A stretch of DNA of 64,000 bases from CAZBDU01 sp964490725 (GTDB lineage Bacteria; Spirochaetota; Spirochaetia; SZUA-6; DRHE01). The stretch covers positions 1 to 64,000 of the forward strand of contig CAZBDU010000002.1 in the NCBI GenBank assembly GCA_964490725.1. Reading direction: 5' to 3'. The first letter of the stretch is position 1; each line of letters opens with the position of its first letter. The notes under the pieces were generated by a model that had not been told where the DNA came from, made no database searches, and saw only the letters and a program-made list of their open reading frames with translations. Shown piece after piece: positions 27,846 to 36,573 of this stretch. A program made the position numbers and the translations under genes.

Positions 27846-28130
27846 ATGGCCACGTTTCTGATGTTCGGCAGGTACTCGGAGGGCGCAATCAAGGAAATCA
27901 GCGCCAAGCGGACGGAGAAGTCGGCCGCCATCATCAAGAAGTACGGCGGGGAGTACAAGGGGGGCTACGCCCTGCTCGGCGAAAGGGACCTGGTCCTGAT
28001 CGCGGAGCTGCCGGGGATCGAGCAGGCGATGCAATGCTCCCTGGCGCTGCACAAGCTGACGGGGATCGGCTTCAGTACCTACCCGGCCGTTTCGATCGAG
28101 CAGTTCGACGAGCTGGCCGCCAAGAGCTGA
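27846..28130 (+). CDS. GYD domain protein
   Basis: A 94-residue ferredoxin-like-fold protein of the GYD family, named after the conserved Gly-Tyr-Asp segment; here the region reads GGYALLGERDLVLIAELP. The ATG at 27846 follows AAAGGAGGTGA; the in-frame GTG at 27840 lies inside that ribosome site and is rejected. Biochemical role of the family is unknown. Confidence 0.82.
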   Translation: MATFLMFGRYSEGAIKEISAKRTEKSAAIIKKYGGEYKGGYALLGERDLVLIAELPGIEQAMQCSLALHKLTGIGFSTYPAVSIEQFDELAAKS

Positions 28131-28294
28131 CCCTCCGGCCTCACCCGAACCCGTGTGAAGGGACGGTGCGGGACCGGCCTGGGCCTGCGGTCGTGCCGGA
28201 ACGCGCCCAGGGCGGCCCTGCCGTCCCCACCGGCGGCGGTGTGCGGGTCGCAAGGCGACGACCGGCGCCACTGCCGCCTCTTTCCCTTTCCGCC

Positions 28295-28323
28295 TTGACG
28301 GCGCAACGCCGATTTCTTAGGAT
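28295..28323 (+). promoter_or_regulatory. Sigma-70-like promoter of the sugar isomerase gene
   Basis: TTGACG (28295-28300), 17 bases, TAGGAT (28318-28323), about 90 bases before the ATG at 28412. The rest of the 281-base gap from 28131 shows nothing else. Confidence 0.5.
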
Positions 28324-28411
28324 GCTGCACGTGTAGCTACTCGTGTAACCGAACCGGTATCGCAGACCAGGCCGGCTTTGGACGGCGTCCATCGCGCAAA
28401 GGAGAGTTGCC

Positions 28412-29377
28412 ATGAACCTGCAGAGCTTCCAGAAACGGGACAGGGAAGTCATCGATCGCTTTCTCCAATTCAGAGCGGGCAATCCCACCGTCGGGCGCCG
28501 GCTCAACCTGGCCTGGAGCAATTGGGGGTTCGGGATCGAACCCTTCCAGCAGTCCGTAGCCCGCCTGGCCCGCTACAACGTCCCCTACATCGAGCTGCAC
28601 GGCAACCGCTACGGACCCGGCCTGGGGTACAAGACCGCCGAAGTCCGCCGCATTCTGGACGACCATGGCGTCAAGGTCTCCGGGGTGTGCGGGATGGTCA
28701 GCCCCGAGTGCGAGCTGTCCAGCAACAGGCCGCACATCACCCAGCGTTCCATCGACTACTTCCGCCGCAACATCGAGCTGTGCGCCGAGCTGGGCGGGGC
28801 GTACCTGCTCTTCGGGCCGGGTGCGGTGGGCCGCCCTCAGAAATACGACGACCAGGAGCTCCACCGTTCGGCCCAGGCGGCGCGGATCATCGGCGACGAT
28901 TTCCTCAGGGCCGGCGTACGAGGCGCGGTGGAGCCCATCCGGGCCGCGGAGACGAGCTTCTGCCACACCTTCGCCGAGGTCAAGCGCTACATCGATACCG
29001 TAGCCCATCCCGGAGTGCAGCATATCGCCGGAGACGTCTACCACATGCTCGCCGGAGAGGAACACATCTCCGGCACGCTCCTGGAGTACGGGCACATGCT
29101 TGCCAACCTGCACCTGGCGGACTCAAACCGCCGGGCCCTGGGGCTCGGCTGTCTGGACCTGGACCTGGTCCAGATGGCCCTGTACGTTGTGGGGTACAAC
29201 AACGAGAAGTGCTTCTGTTCCGCCGAGCCACTCGGTCCCGGCGGAGACCCCTATCCGCAGATGTACGGCGCGCCGGATCCGGAGGTCCTGGACCGTCTGG
29301 TGGAGCAGACCGCCCGCACCTTCTACGAAAGGGAGGAGGCCATCCTTACCGCAGACCCGCAGGAGCTCCAGCGGTAG
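28412..29377 (+). CDS. Sugar phosphate isomerase/epimerase (xylose isomerase-like TIM barrel)
   Basis: A 321-residue AP_endonuc_2-fold protein. It has the metal-ligand pattern of these epimerases: VPYIELHGNRYG, GAVEPIRAAE (Glu), GDVYHML (Asp-x-x-His), and the final GLGCLDLDLV plus CFCSAEPLG. It probably interconverts keto-sugars or inositol derivatives. GGAGAG precedes the ATG. It is followed by the sigma factor gene about 100 bases later, and no transporter is attached. Substrate unknown. Confidence 0.85.
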   Translation: MNLQSFQKRDREVIDRFLQFRAGNPTVGRRLNLAWSNWGFGIEPFQQSVARLARYNVPYIELHGNRYGPGLGYKTAEVRRILDDHGVKVSGVCGMVSPECELSSNRPHITQRSIDYFRRNIELCAELGGAYLLFGPGAVGRPQKYDDQELHRSAQAARIIGDDFLRAGVRGAVEPIRAAETSFCHTFAEVKRYIDTVAHPGVQHIAGDVYHMLAGEEHISGTLLEYGHMLANLHLADSNRRALGLGCLDLDLVQMALYVVGYNNEKCFCSAEPLGPGGDPYPQMYGAPDPEVLDRLVEQTARTFYEREEAILTADPQELQR

Positions 29378-29474
29378 GCTGGCTGCCCGCCGGCCGCCCC
29401 GGGAACGGAGGCCGGTCCCAGACGGGGATGACAGGCTCCGGCCGACGGTGTAGGGTTTGGGCAGGAATCGAGCC

Positions 29475-30245
29475 ATGGGAGAGCTGGACGTGAGCGCTCT
29501 GGTCAAGATCTACGGCCAGAAGGTCTACAACATCGCCTACCGCATCACCGGAAACCGGCAGGACGCCGAGGACGTGACCCAGGAGACCTTCCTGCAGGTG
29601 CACCGCGGGATCGATGCCTTTCGAGGCGACAGCGCCGTCTATACTTGGATCTACCGGATCGCGGTCAACGCCAGCCTGCAGACCAGGCGGCGGCTCAACA
29701 AGCCCTACATCGACTCTCTGGAGGACACGATCGCCCGGTTCAGGGACCACGTCCCGGAGGAAGTCAGACAGTGGGAGCACGATCCGCAGCACCAGTACCT
29801 CTACGAAGAGCTCCTGGAGGAGGTGCGACGCGCCTGCTACCACTTCATCACCTTCCGCCTCACCGACGAGCAGCGGGTGGTCTACGTGCTGCGGGTGGTC
29901 TTGGGGTTTTCGCTGGACCAGATCAGTGCCATCCTCCAGACCGACAAGAACACGGTGAAGGCGCGGCTGCAGCGGGCCAAGGGCTCCTTGAGCTCCTACT
30001 TCCGCGGGCGCTGCCAGTGGGTGGAAGGCGCCGGGGAGTGCAGCTGCGAGTCCCGCCTGGGTTTCGCCCTCTCCTTCGCCCCGGAGATCCTGAGGCGCCT
30101 GCAGAACCGCCCTCCCGACGAGGCCATGAAGAGGGTGGTCCGGCGCACCCTGGGCGGCATCCGCGACATCGATGAGATCTACCGCAGCCTGCCCGCGGAA
30201 CGCTACCAGACCGGCGAGCTGGAGAGCTACCTGAGGGGCGCCTGA
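29475..30245 (+). CDS. ECF-type RNA polymerase sigma factor with Cys-rich C-terminal extension
   Basis: A 256-residue sigma factor. Region 2 reads YNIAYRITGNRQDAEDVTQETF, and region 4 reads VLGFSLDQISAILQTDKNTVKARLQRAK in part (LDQISAIL and NTVKARLQRAK are diagnostic). About 80 residues follow, starting GRCQWVEGAGECSCESRLGFA, a C-x9-C-x-C group that may bind zinc or a redox signal. I chose the ATG at 29475 (MGELDVS); an in-frame start at 29457 adds six residues. No anti-sigma gene follows, so control may lie in the tail itself. Confidence 0.9.
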   Translation: MGELDVSALVKIYGQKVYNIAYRITGNRQDAEDVTQETFLQVHRGIDAFRGDSAVYTWIYRIAVNASLQTRRRLNKPYIDSLEDTIARFRDHVPEEVRQWEHDPQHQYLYEELLEEVRRACYHFITFRLTDEQRVVYVLRVVLGFSLDQISAILQTDKNTVKARLQRAKGSLSSYFRGRCQWVEGAGECSCESRLGFALSFAPEILRRLQNRPPDEAMKRVVRRTLGGIRDIDEIYRSLPAERYQTGELESYLRGA

Positions 30246-30389
30246 AGCCCGCCGACGGCCGCCGCCCTCGACCCGCCCCCGGCTGCCCGTCTCTGCCGGC
30301 CCCGCCCCGCCGGCCGCCTGGAAATTCTTCGCGGAGGCCCGTAACTTCCCGCCCTCTCCCGCATCCAACTGCAGTGAAGGGAGAGAAGA

Positions 30390-31256
30390 ATGAGCTATTC
30401 CATTCGTGTAGATGAATCCAGGTGCATCGGCTGCGGCGCCTGCGCGCGGGAGTGCCACCGGCATCTGCCCGTGTACAGGAACGGGCAGCAGGGGTCCAAC
30501 GGCCTGGAGTGCGTGGGCTGCCTGCATTGCTTCGCGGTCTGCCCCCGCGGCGCGGTCACGGTCGACGGGATCGAGCCTGTGGCGGACGGAGGGACCCGGA
30601 TCGAGCCGGACGCCCTGCGCGCCTTGGCGGCCGGGCGGCGCAGCTGCCGAAGGTTCGAGGACCGGCCGCTTCAGCGGGAGCTCCTGGAGGAGCTGACCCG
30701 GACGGCGGCCTACATCCCCTCCGGGGGAAACGCCCACTGTCACCGGCTCACCGTGCTCGGCGGCGGCGAAACGCGGAAGCGGCCGGAAGCGGAGCTGGTG
30801 CGGATCTACCGCAAGCGCAAGAGGCTGCTGGGCAGCCGCCTCCTGCGCGGGGCGTCTTCCCTGCTGGCCGACCCGCAGACCAGGGCGTTCCTCCGCGATG
30901 GGACCTACTTCACCCGCGTGTCCTACCTCATGGAGCAGATCGCCCGGGGGGAGGATCCCATCTTCTACAACGCTCCCGCGGTGGTGCTGGTCCACTCTCC
31001 GCGTCTGATCCCCACCCCCCGGGAAGACAGCGTGCTTTCGGCCTACAACATCGTGCTGGCCGCGGAGACCATGGGCCTGGGCTCCTGCTTCGTGTCCCTG
31101 GCCCAGAACGCGGTCAATTCCAGCGCCGCCTGCACGAGGATCCTCGGCCTGGACCCCCGGGAGCAGGTCTACGCCGTGGTGGTGATCGGTCATCCGGCCG
31201 TCCGCTTCCACCGCGCCGCACCCAGGCCGGCGCTTCCCGTGGCCTGGCCGCGGTAG
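30390..31256 (+). CDS. Ferredoxin-nitroreductase fusion
   Basis: A 288-residue flavoprotein. Residues 1-60 hold two [4Fe-4S] motifs, CIGCGACAREC and CVGCLHCFAVCP. The remainder is a nitroreductase-family FMN domain starting RRSCRRFEDRPL, with YIPSGGNAHCH and SAYNIVLAAETMGLGSCF. Such fusions reduce small molecules with electrons from the ferredoxin domain. AAGGGAGAGAAG precedes the ATG. It starts a run of four genes linked to iron-sulphur or flavin chemistry. Confidence 0.92.
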   Translation: MSYSIRVDESRCIGCGACARECHRHLPVYRNGQQGSNGLECVGCLHCFAVCPRGAVTVDGIEPVADGGTRIEPDALRALAAGRRSCRRFEDRPLQRELLEELTRTAAYIPSGGNAHCHRLTVLGGGETRKRPEAELVRIYRKRKRLLGSRLLRGASSLLADPQTRAFLRDGTYFTRVSYLMEQIARGEDPIFYNAPAVVLVHSPRLIPTPREDSVLSAYNIVLAAETMGLGSCFVSLAQNAVNSSAACTRILGLDPREQVYAVVVIGHPAVRFHRAAPRPALPVAWPR

Positions 31257-31286
31257 CAGCCCGAACACAAGGAGAACCAGGCACCG

Positions 31287-31568
31287 ATGAAACGGCTAGC
31301 TTCGCAATCGACCAAGGCGCCGGCCGGCCCCGCGGGAGCGCTCAACCGCCTTCGGCCCGGGGCGTGCGGCCGCAGGGGGGCAGTGATGGAGGCGATGCAT
31401 CTGCCCCGGTCTCCCGAAGGGGAGGCGCTCGACTGCCCGTGCCGAAAGCTGAAGTGCCAGTTCCACGGCCGGTGCCAGGCCTGTCGCGCCAGGCATTACG
31501 AGAAGAAGGGGCTGCCGTCCTGCGAACGCGTTCGAGGAGGGTCAGCCCGGGGAAGGAGGAATCGATGA
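31287..31568 (+). CDS. Small cysteine-rich protein
   Basis: A 93-residue protein; the C-terminal half carries CPCRKLKCQFHGRCQACRARH, with a further Cys in LPSCER. This C-x-C-x4-C-x4-C-x2-C pattern with a following RxHY recurs in short bacterial proteins and looks like a zinc or Fe-S site. AAGGAGAA precedes the ATG at 31287; an internal ATG at 31386 would give only the Cys-rich part. It overlaps the next gene by four bases. Function unknown. Confidence 0.65.
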   Translation: MKRLASQSTKAPAGPAGALNRLRPGACGRRGAVMEAMHLPRSPEGEALDCPCRKLKCQFHGRCQACRARHYEKKGLPSCERVRGGSARGRRNR

Positions 31569-31957
31569 GCAAGACCATGTCGACGGTGACGGCTGCGCTC
31601 GCCTTGCTGGTGCTCATGGCATTGGCGGCCTGTGAGAGCGAGAGCCGGCGGGTGCGGGAAGTCGTGCTGCCCGAGCCGGAGCTGTCCCGGCTGGAAGACG
31701 GCCTGCACACGGGGGAGGTCCGCTACCGCGACGGCCTCTATCGCTTGAACGTCCGAATCCGGGACCACCGGATCGTGGAGCTCCAGGTCGTGGAAGGCGC
31801 AAGAGACCGGCGCGACCGGGAGGCGCTGGCCGTGCTGGGCCGGGTCGTGGCCGAGCAGCGCCTGAACGTCGATGCGGTGAGCGGCGCCACCCGTTCCTCG
31901 AAGCTGTACCTGCTGGCCGCCTATCACGCGCTGACGGGGGAGACCCTTGACTACTGA
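31565..31957 (+). CDS. FMN-binding domain lipoprotein
   Basis: A 130-residue envelope protein. The N terminus is a lipoprotein signal with lipobox LAAC (LVLMALAAC). The domain is RnfG/NosR-like, with the covalent-FMN motif SGAT in DAVSGATRSSKL; FMN is normally attached to that threonine by ApbE. AGGAGG precedes the ATG. It probably passes electrons at the membrane surface, perhaps with the ferredoxin-nitroreductase encoded upstream. Confidence 0.85.
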   Translation: MSKTMSTVTAALALLVLMALAACESESRRVREVVLPEPELSRLEDGLHTGEVRYRDGLYRLNVRIRDHRIVELQVVEGARDRRDREALAVLGRVVAEQRLNVDAVSGATRSSKLYLLAAYHALTGETLDY

Positions 31958-32651
31958 GGTGCGCGGCCGTCCAGCCGGCTCCAGGCGGTTCGGCGGGCTC
32001 TTCCGGTCGGCGGGGTCTGCCCCCAGGCCGCGGAGGCGGCGCATCGCCCGCCTGGGCGCGATGGCCGCGATCGGGACCGGCGCGCTTCTGGCGGCGGTGG
32101 TGCTGGGAGCGATGCTCTTCGCCCTGCCCGCCACCCTGAGCCTCCCGCCGGGGATCCGCCCGGGCCTGGAGGACCTGACGCTGGGGACGGCAGCGGCGCG
32201 CCTTCAGGCCTCCGGCCTGAAGGGGCCGGAGCTCATGGAGGAGACGCGCCTGCTGGTGGGGGAGCGCATGGCGTACAGCCGCCGCAACAGCTTCGCCTCC
32301 AGCCGCAGGGCCTTCCGCCGCGGCTACGGCTACTGCCAGCAGCGAGCCTACGCCCTGCGCGACCTCCTGCGCGAGCTGGGCTTCCAGGCCCGGGTGGTGC
32401 AGGCCTTTCGCAACCGCTTCCCGAACGGAGAGGTGAGCGGCCATGCCTGGGTGCGGGTCACCGTGCAGGGGCAAAACCGCGACCTGGACCCCGGCTACCA
32501 GGACGCCGCGGACAGGTCGCTACAGTTCGAATCCCTCAGCCCGGTCACCCGAATGTCCTTCGCCTTCCGCCTCTTTTCCGGCTGGGGCTGCATCGCGGCC
32601 AACGCCTACCGCTACTACCGGACCGGGGGCGACACCGGCGCGGGGTACTGA
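31947..32651 (+). CDS. Membrane-anchored transglutaminase-like protein
   Basis: A 234-residue protein with a basic N terminus, one membrane helix (about residues 38-62) and an exported transglutaminase-like domain. The catalytic triad is visible: Cys in GYGYCQQRAYALRDLL, His in VSGHAWVRV and Asp in RDLDPGY. It starts with TTG inside the end of the FMN lipoprotein gene (11-base overlap; GGGGAG upstream). Probably a peptidase or cross-linking enzyme on the outer face of the membrane; the substrate is unknown. A GGGGCGG/CCGCCCC hairpin (32654-32670) follows its stop. Confidence 0.72.
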   Translation: MTTEVRGRPAGSRRFGGLFRSAGSAPRPRRRRIARLGAMAAIGTGALLAAVVLGAMLFALPATLSLPPGIRPGLEDLTLGTAAARLQASGLKGPELMEETRLLVGERMAYSRRNSFASSRRAFRRGYGYCQQRAYALRDLLRELGFQARVVQAFRNRFPNGEVSGHAWVRVTVQGQNRDLDPGYQDAADRSLQFESLSPVTRMSFAFRLFSGWGCIAANAYRYYRTGGDTGAGY

Positions 32652-32747
32652 AGGGGGCGGCCGCCGCCCCGCCAAGAGACGCATCGCTGCCCGGTACGAC
32701 TCAGGGGTCGCTCCCCGCCGCACCCGGCACCGGGCTGGCGGCCAGGG

Positions 32748-34025
32748 TCAGGCGGTACGGGCGTTGACGATTCTGTCGATCGTCCGGCTCACCTGCATCA
32801 ACGCCCGGCTGGTGTGGAATGCGGTCTTCCACTCCGGGCCTTTGTCGGTGGTCACTGGCCGGCCCGAATCCCAGTGGACATCCACGTACCAGCCTCCGTA
32901 CTCGTGGTCGACCTGATAGGTCCACACCCAGTCGAACAGCTTCACGAAGGCATCGCCGTACCTGCTCTGCCCGGTCCATTCATAGGCGCATATCAGGGCA
33001 ATGAGCATCTCGGCCTGCTCCCACCACACTTTCAGAAGGCGGGTTTCGGGCAAATCGCCGGCTTCCAGCACATGGCCTTCCATGGGGCCGAACGCCGCCA
33101 GGCCGCCCCTCTGCCGGTCGAATCCGTTGTCCAGGGCGTGATCCACCAGGCCGAGTATGGCGGCCCTGTAGTCCTCTCGCGGGTAGCCCAAGAGGTCGAC
33201 CGCTTCCCGCAGCAGCCAGGCCAGCTCGGCGTTCAGCCCGTAGGAGGTGGTCCACCTGCCGCCGACGTCGGGCACCGGATTCCACTCACGGTCAAAGGCG
33301 GTTATCCCACAGCGGCGTTCCGGGTGGATGCCTCTACGGGTGATCAGGTGGACCACGTTGCGCAGCGCCTCCAGGTGCTTCGGATCCCGGGACGCCTGGT
33401 ACAGGTAGACCAGCCCTTCCATGACGTTCGTGTGCATGTCGATGGTCTTGATGCCCTGCCTGTCGCCCAGGTTCATCTGCTCGCTGTTCAAGACGGGCCA
33501 TCTCTTGCCGTCAAAATCCTCGATGAAACCCAGCTCCCCGTCGGCCGCCTTTTCCCTCAGGAGCTCAAACACCCTGTCCGCCCATTCCAGCGCCTCCGCT
33601 CGCTGCGAGGCTCTGTAGTACTCGGCCAACCCCGTGATCCCGTAGGCGTGAAAGTCGGTATTCTTCCTCCTGTTTGCAGGCCGGCCCTCCCGGGTGACGG
33701 AGAAGTAGAATCCCCCCTCCTGGCGGTCCCACATCGTCCCCACGAGGTAGTCGAACGCCCTGCCAGCCAGCGCCAGGTATCCTCTGTCCGTGATCCCGAA
33801 TCTGTGGGCCGCTGACAGGCTCCAGATCATCCTCACCTGCATGATGAACACCTTCTCGGAAGTGTCGATCGGGTGTCCAGCCCTGTCCAGGCGCGTCAGG
33901 AAACCGCCGTGCTCCGGGTCCCATGTCGCTTTCGTCCAGAAAGGAAGGACACTGTCTCTCAGGTTGTCTTGCGCCTTCTTCTGTATTTCCACCAGTCTGG
34001 CGGTTGTGCTTCGTTCGACGGACAT
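32748..34025 (-). CDS. AGE family epimerase/isomerase
   Basis: A 425-residue (alpha/alpha)6-barrel protein of the N-acylglucosamine 2-epimerase/cellobiose epimerase family. Motifs include DPEHGGFLTRLDRAGHP, KVFIMQVRMIWSLSAAHR, GFIEDFDGKRW, NVMEGLVYLY and the C-terminal YGGWYVDVHWDSGRP. The histidines expected of the active site are in NVMEG/H and HEYGGW regions. I chose the ATG at 34025; an earlier in-frame start would run into the permease gene. It is the last gene of a ribose-type ABC operon, so it likely epimerises the imported sugar. Confidence 0.9.
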   Translation of the reverse strand: MSVERSTTARLVEIQKKAQDNLRDSVLPFWTKATWDPEHGGFLTRLDRAGHPIDTSEKVFIMQVRMIWSLSAAHRFGITDRGYLALAGRAFDYLVGTMWDRQEGGFYFSVTREGRPANRRKNTDFHAYGITGLAEYYRASQRAEALEWADRVFELLREKAADGELGFIEDFDGKRWPVLNSEQMNLGDRQGIKTIDMHTNVMEGLVYLYQASRDPKHLEALRNVVHLITRRGIHPERRCGITAFDREWNPVPDVGGRWTTSYGLNAELAWLLREAVDLLGYPREDYRAAILGLVDHALDNGFDRQRGGLAAFGPMEGHVLEAGDLPETRLLKVWWEQAEMLIALICAYEWTGQSRYGDAFVKLFDWVWTYQVDHEYGGWYVDVHWDSGRPVTTDKGPEWKTAFHTSRALMQVSRTIDRIVNARTA

Positions 34026-34045
34026 ACCGTTCCGAAAGCTCTTCG

Positions 34046-34984
34046 CTACTCCTGTTCCTGGCGCAGCCGGTCCAGGAGCACGGCGCCGATGATGATCAGC
34101 CCCTTTACGACGAGCTGGAAGTACGACGATATTCCCAACAGGTTCATCCCGTTGTTGATCACGCCGATCAGGAGCGCGCCGATCAGCGTCCCCCACACTC
34201 CGCCCCTTCCGCCCATGAGGCTCGTTCCGCCGATGACCACGGCGGCGATCACGTCCAGCTCGTAGCCCTGGCCCGCCACCGGCTCGGCGGAGTTCAGCCG
34301 GGAGGTGAGGATCAGCGCGCTAATGGCCGAGCCGACGCCGGAGATCACGTACACGATCGTCTTGTAGAGGCTGGAGTTGATGCCGGACAGCTTCACCGTC
34401 TCCTCGTTGCCGCCGATGGCGTAGGTGTAGCGTCCCAGCCGCGTCTGGGTGAGGATGCCCCAGGCGATCAGGACCGAAAAGACGAACACGATGATCGGGA
34501 ACGGGATCGCCAGCAGATCGCCGCCGCCGATGAAGCGAAAGGTCTCGCTCAGCCCGCTGATGGGATAGCCCTTGGTGTATATCAGGGTCAGGCCGCGGGC
34601 TATGCTCATCATGCCGAGGGTCACCACGAAGGGGGTGATGCGGCCCACGGTGATGAACAGCCCGTTGACCAGCCCGCAGCCCACGCCGATCCCAAGGCCC
34701 ACCACGATGACCAGCCCCATGTTCACGCCCGCCTTGAGCGAGCCGGCCGCCAGCGCGCCCGCGAGCGCCAGGATCGATCCTACCGAAAGGTCGATTCCGG
34801 CGGTGAGGATGACGAAGGTCATGCCCACGGCCATGATCCCGTAGATCGAGCTCTGCCGGATGACGTTGAGGATGTTCGTGACCGTCAGGAACACCGGCGA
34901 CAGGACCGACATGACGGCGCAGATCAGGATGAACGCGATCAGGATACCGTAGGAGCGCAGAATGCCCTGGATATCCAGCTTCAT
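34046..34984 (-). CDS. Ribose-type (CUT2) sugar ABC transporter permease
   Basis: A 312-residue RbsC-like permease. It contains VILTAGIDLSVGSILALAGAL, VGRITPFVVTLGMMSIARG, YAIGGNEETVKLSGI and VVIGGTSLMGGRGGVWGT. It starts 12 bases after the ATPase stop. It is a separate paralogue from the permease at 5036, which shares the fold but differs throughout. Confidence 0.93.
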   Translation of the reverse strand: MKLDIQGILRSYGILIAFILICAVMSVLSPVFLTVTNILNVIRQSSIYGIMAVGMTFVILTAGIDLSVGSILALAGALAAGSLKAGVNMGLVIVVGLGIGVGCGLVNGLFITVGRITPFVVTLGMMSIARGLTLIYTKGYPISGLSETFRFIGGGDLLAIPFPIIVFVFSVLIAWGILTQTRLGRYTYAIGGNEETVKLSGINSSLYKTIVYVISGVGSAISALILTSRLNSAEPVAGQGYELDVIAAVVIGGTSLMGGRGGVWGTLIGALLIGVINNGMNLLGISSYFQLVVKGLIIIGAVLLDRLRQEQE

Positions 34985-34996
34985 GGCGGCGCTCCT

Positions 34997-36496
34997 TCAG
35001 GACATCCTGGAGCCGAGTCCGAGAGCGTATCCCATCACCATTTCCTCTGTGGCCTCCCCTCTGCGGAACATCTTGACGATGCGCCCGTCGTACACCACCG
35101 CGATGCGGTTGGGTACGTTCATGACCTCCAGCAAGTCGGAGGAAACCATGATGATGCCGGCCCCCCCGGCAGCCAGGGCATGCATCAGCTTGTAGATTTC
35201 CACCTTTGCCCCCACGTCGATGCCCCGGGTGGGCTCGTCGAAGATGTACACCTCACAGCGGCGCAGGAACCACTTCGACAGCACCACCTTCTGCTGGTTG
35301 CCTCCTGAGAGATTGCGCACCTTCTGGGTGAGGGATGGAGTTCTGATTCCCAGGCTGCCAACCATCTCCCGCACCAGAGCCTGAATGTTCCGCCAGCGGA
35401 TGAGACCCAGCCGGGTATGGAGGTCGAAGATGGTGAGGGCCGAGTTGTCCATTACCGAAAGCCCCAGGATCAGGCCCTGCTTCTTGCGCTCCTCGGGGAT
35501 CAGGGCGATGCCGTTCCGCGCCGCGTCCCGGGTCCGGCGGATCGTGACCTCCCTGCCGTTGACCAGAATCCGGCCGGCGTCCTTCCTCCGGTACCCGTAG
35601 ATCAGCTGCATGATCTCCGTGCGTCCCGCCCCCACCAGGCCTGCGAATCCCAGGATCTCGCCGCGGTTGAGGGTGAAGCTGACATCGCTGCATATCCCCT
35701 GTCTTGACAGGCCCTCGACGCGCAGGACTTCCTCCTGCGAGGGGCTTCCGGCCTGCACGTACTGCTCGGTGAGTTGCCGGCCGACCATGCTCTTGATGAT
35801 CTCGTCAATGCTCAAGGAGGCCAGGGGCGCGGTGATGATCCTCTCACCGTCCCGCAGCACGGTGACACGGTCCGCCACTTCGCGCAGCTCCTCCAGGCGG
35901 TGGGAGATGTAGGCCACGGAGACGCCGCTGGACTTCAGGTTGCGGATGATCTCGAAGAGCCTGTCGACCTCGCTGCCGGTGAGCGGGGCGGTGGGCTCGT
36001 CCATGACAATGATGTCCGCCCTCAACGAGAGGGCTTTGGCGATCTCCACGACCTGCTGGTAGCCGGGACCGATGGTGGAAACCCTGGCGGCGGGGTCGAT
36101 GGAGAGGCCGAAGGGCGCAAGCAGCCGGTCCACCTCGTTCCGCATGGCCTTCCAGTCGATCAGCCCCCCCGGGCGGAGAGGCTCCCGGCCCAGGAACACG
36201 TTCTCCGCAACGCTGAGGTGGGGCACCAGGTTCACCTCTTGATAGATGACGCTGACGCCGGCATCGATCATGGCGCGCGGATCTGCGGCGCCGATCTTGC
36301 GGCCGTTGAGCCAGATCTCCCCCGCATCCGCCCTGTACACGCCCGCCAGGATCTTCATCAGGGTGGACTTGCCCGCGCCGTTTTCCCCCACCAGGGCGTG
36401 GACCTCCCCCCGACGGAGATCGAAATCCACGTTCTTCAGGGCCTCGACGCCGGGGAAGCTCTTGCTGATGCCGGTCATGCGCAGAAGCGTGTCCAC
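34997..36496 (-). CDS. Ribose-type sugar ABC transporter ATP-binding protein (two ABC domains)
   Basis: A 499-residue RbsA-type ATPase. First domain: GENGAGKST, IGPGYQQVVEIAKAL (the degenerate signature usual in this half), IIVMDEPTAPLTGSE. Second domain: GLVGAGRTEIMQL, LSGGNQQKVVLSKW, YIFDEPTRGIDVGAK. The ATG at 36496 lies downstream of the intercistronic stem-loop. It drives the permease at 34046. Confidence 0.94.
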   Translation of the reverse strand: MDTLLRMTGISKSFPGVEALKNVDFDLRRGEVHALVGENGAGKSTLMKILAGVYRADAGEIWLNGRKIGAADPRAMIDAGVSVIYQEVNLVPHLSVAENVFLGREPLRPGGLIDWKAMRNEVDRLLAPFGLSIDPAARVSTIGPGYQQVVEIAKALSLRADIIVMDEPTAPLTGSEVDRLFEIIRNLKSSGVSVAYISHRLEELREVADRVTVLRDGERIITAPLASLSIDEIIKSMVGRQLTEQYVQAGSPSQEEVLRVEGLSRQGICSDVSFTLNRGEILGFAGLVGAGRTEIMQLIYGYRRKDAGRILVNGREVTIRRTRDAARNGIALIPEERKKQGLILGLSVMDNSALTIFDLHTRLGLIRWRNIQALVREMVGSLGIRTPSLTQKVRNLSGGNQQKVVLSKWFLRRCEVYIFDEPTRGIDVGAKVEIYKLMHALAAGGAGIIMVSSDLLEVMNVPNRIAVVYDGRIVKMFRRGEATEEMVMGYALGLGSRMS

Positions 36497-36522
36497 GGTG
36501 CTTGCCGGACAGGATAAACGAA

Positions 36523-36550
36523 GGGGCCGGTGCCGTCCAGCACCGGCCCC
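36523..36550 (-). other. Intercistronic stem-loop after the binding-protein gene
   Basis: Perfect 11-base arms (36523-36533 and 36540-36550) with a six-base loop, between the binding-protein stop (36574) and the ATPase start (36496). On the minus strand it is followed by TTCGTTT, a poor T-run, consistent with a partial terminator. Confidence 0.72.
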
Positions 36551-36573
36551 AGCGGACGAGCGCCCCGGTGGCC

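Noticed and set aside
29346..31268. A 640-codon minus-strand open frame opposite the sigma factor and nitroreductase
   Set aside because: Pure antisense of two well-supported genes.
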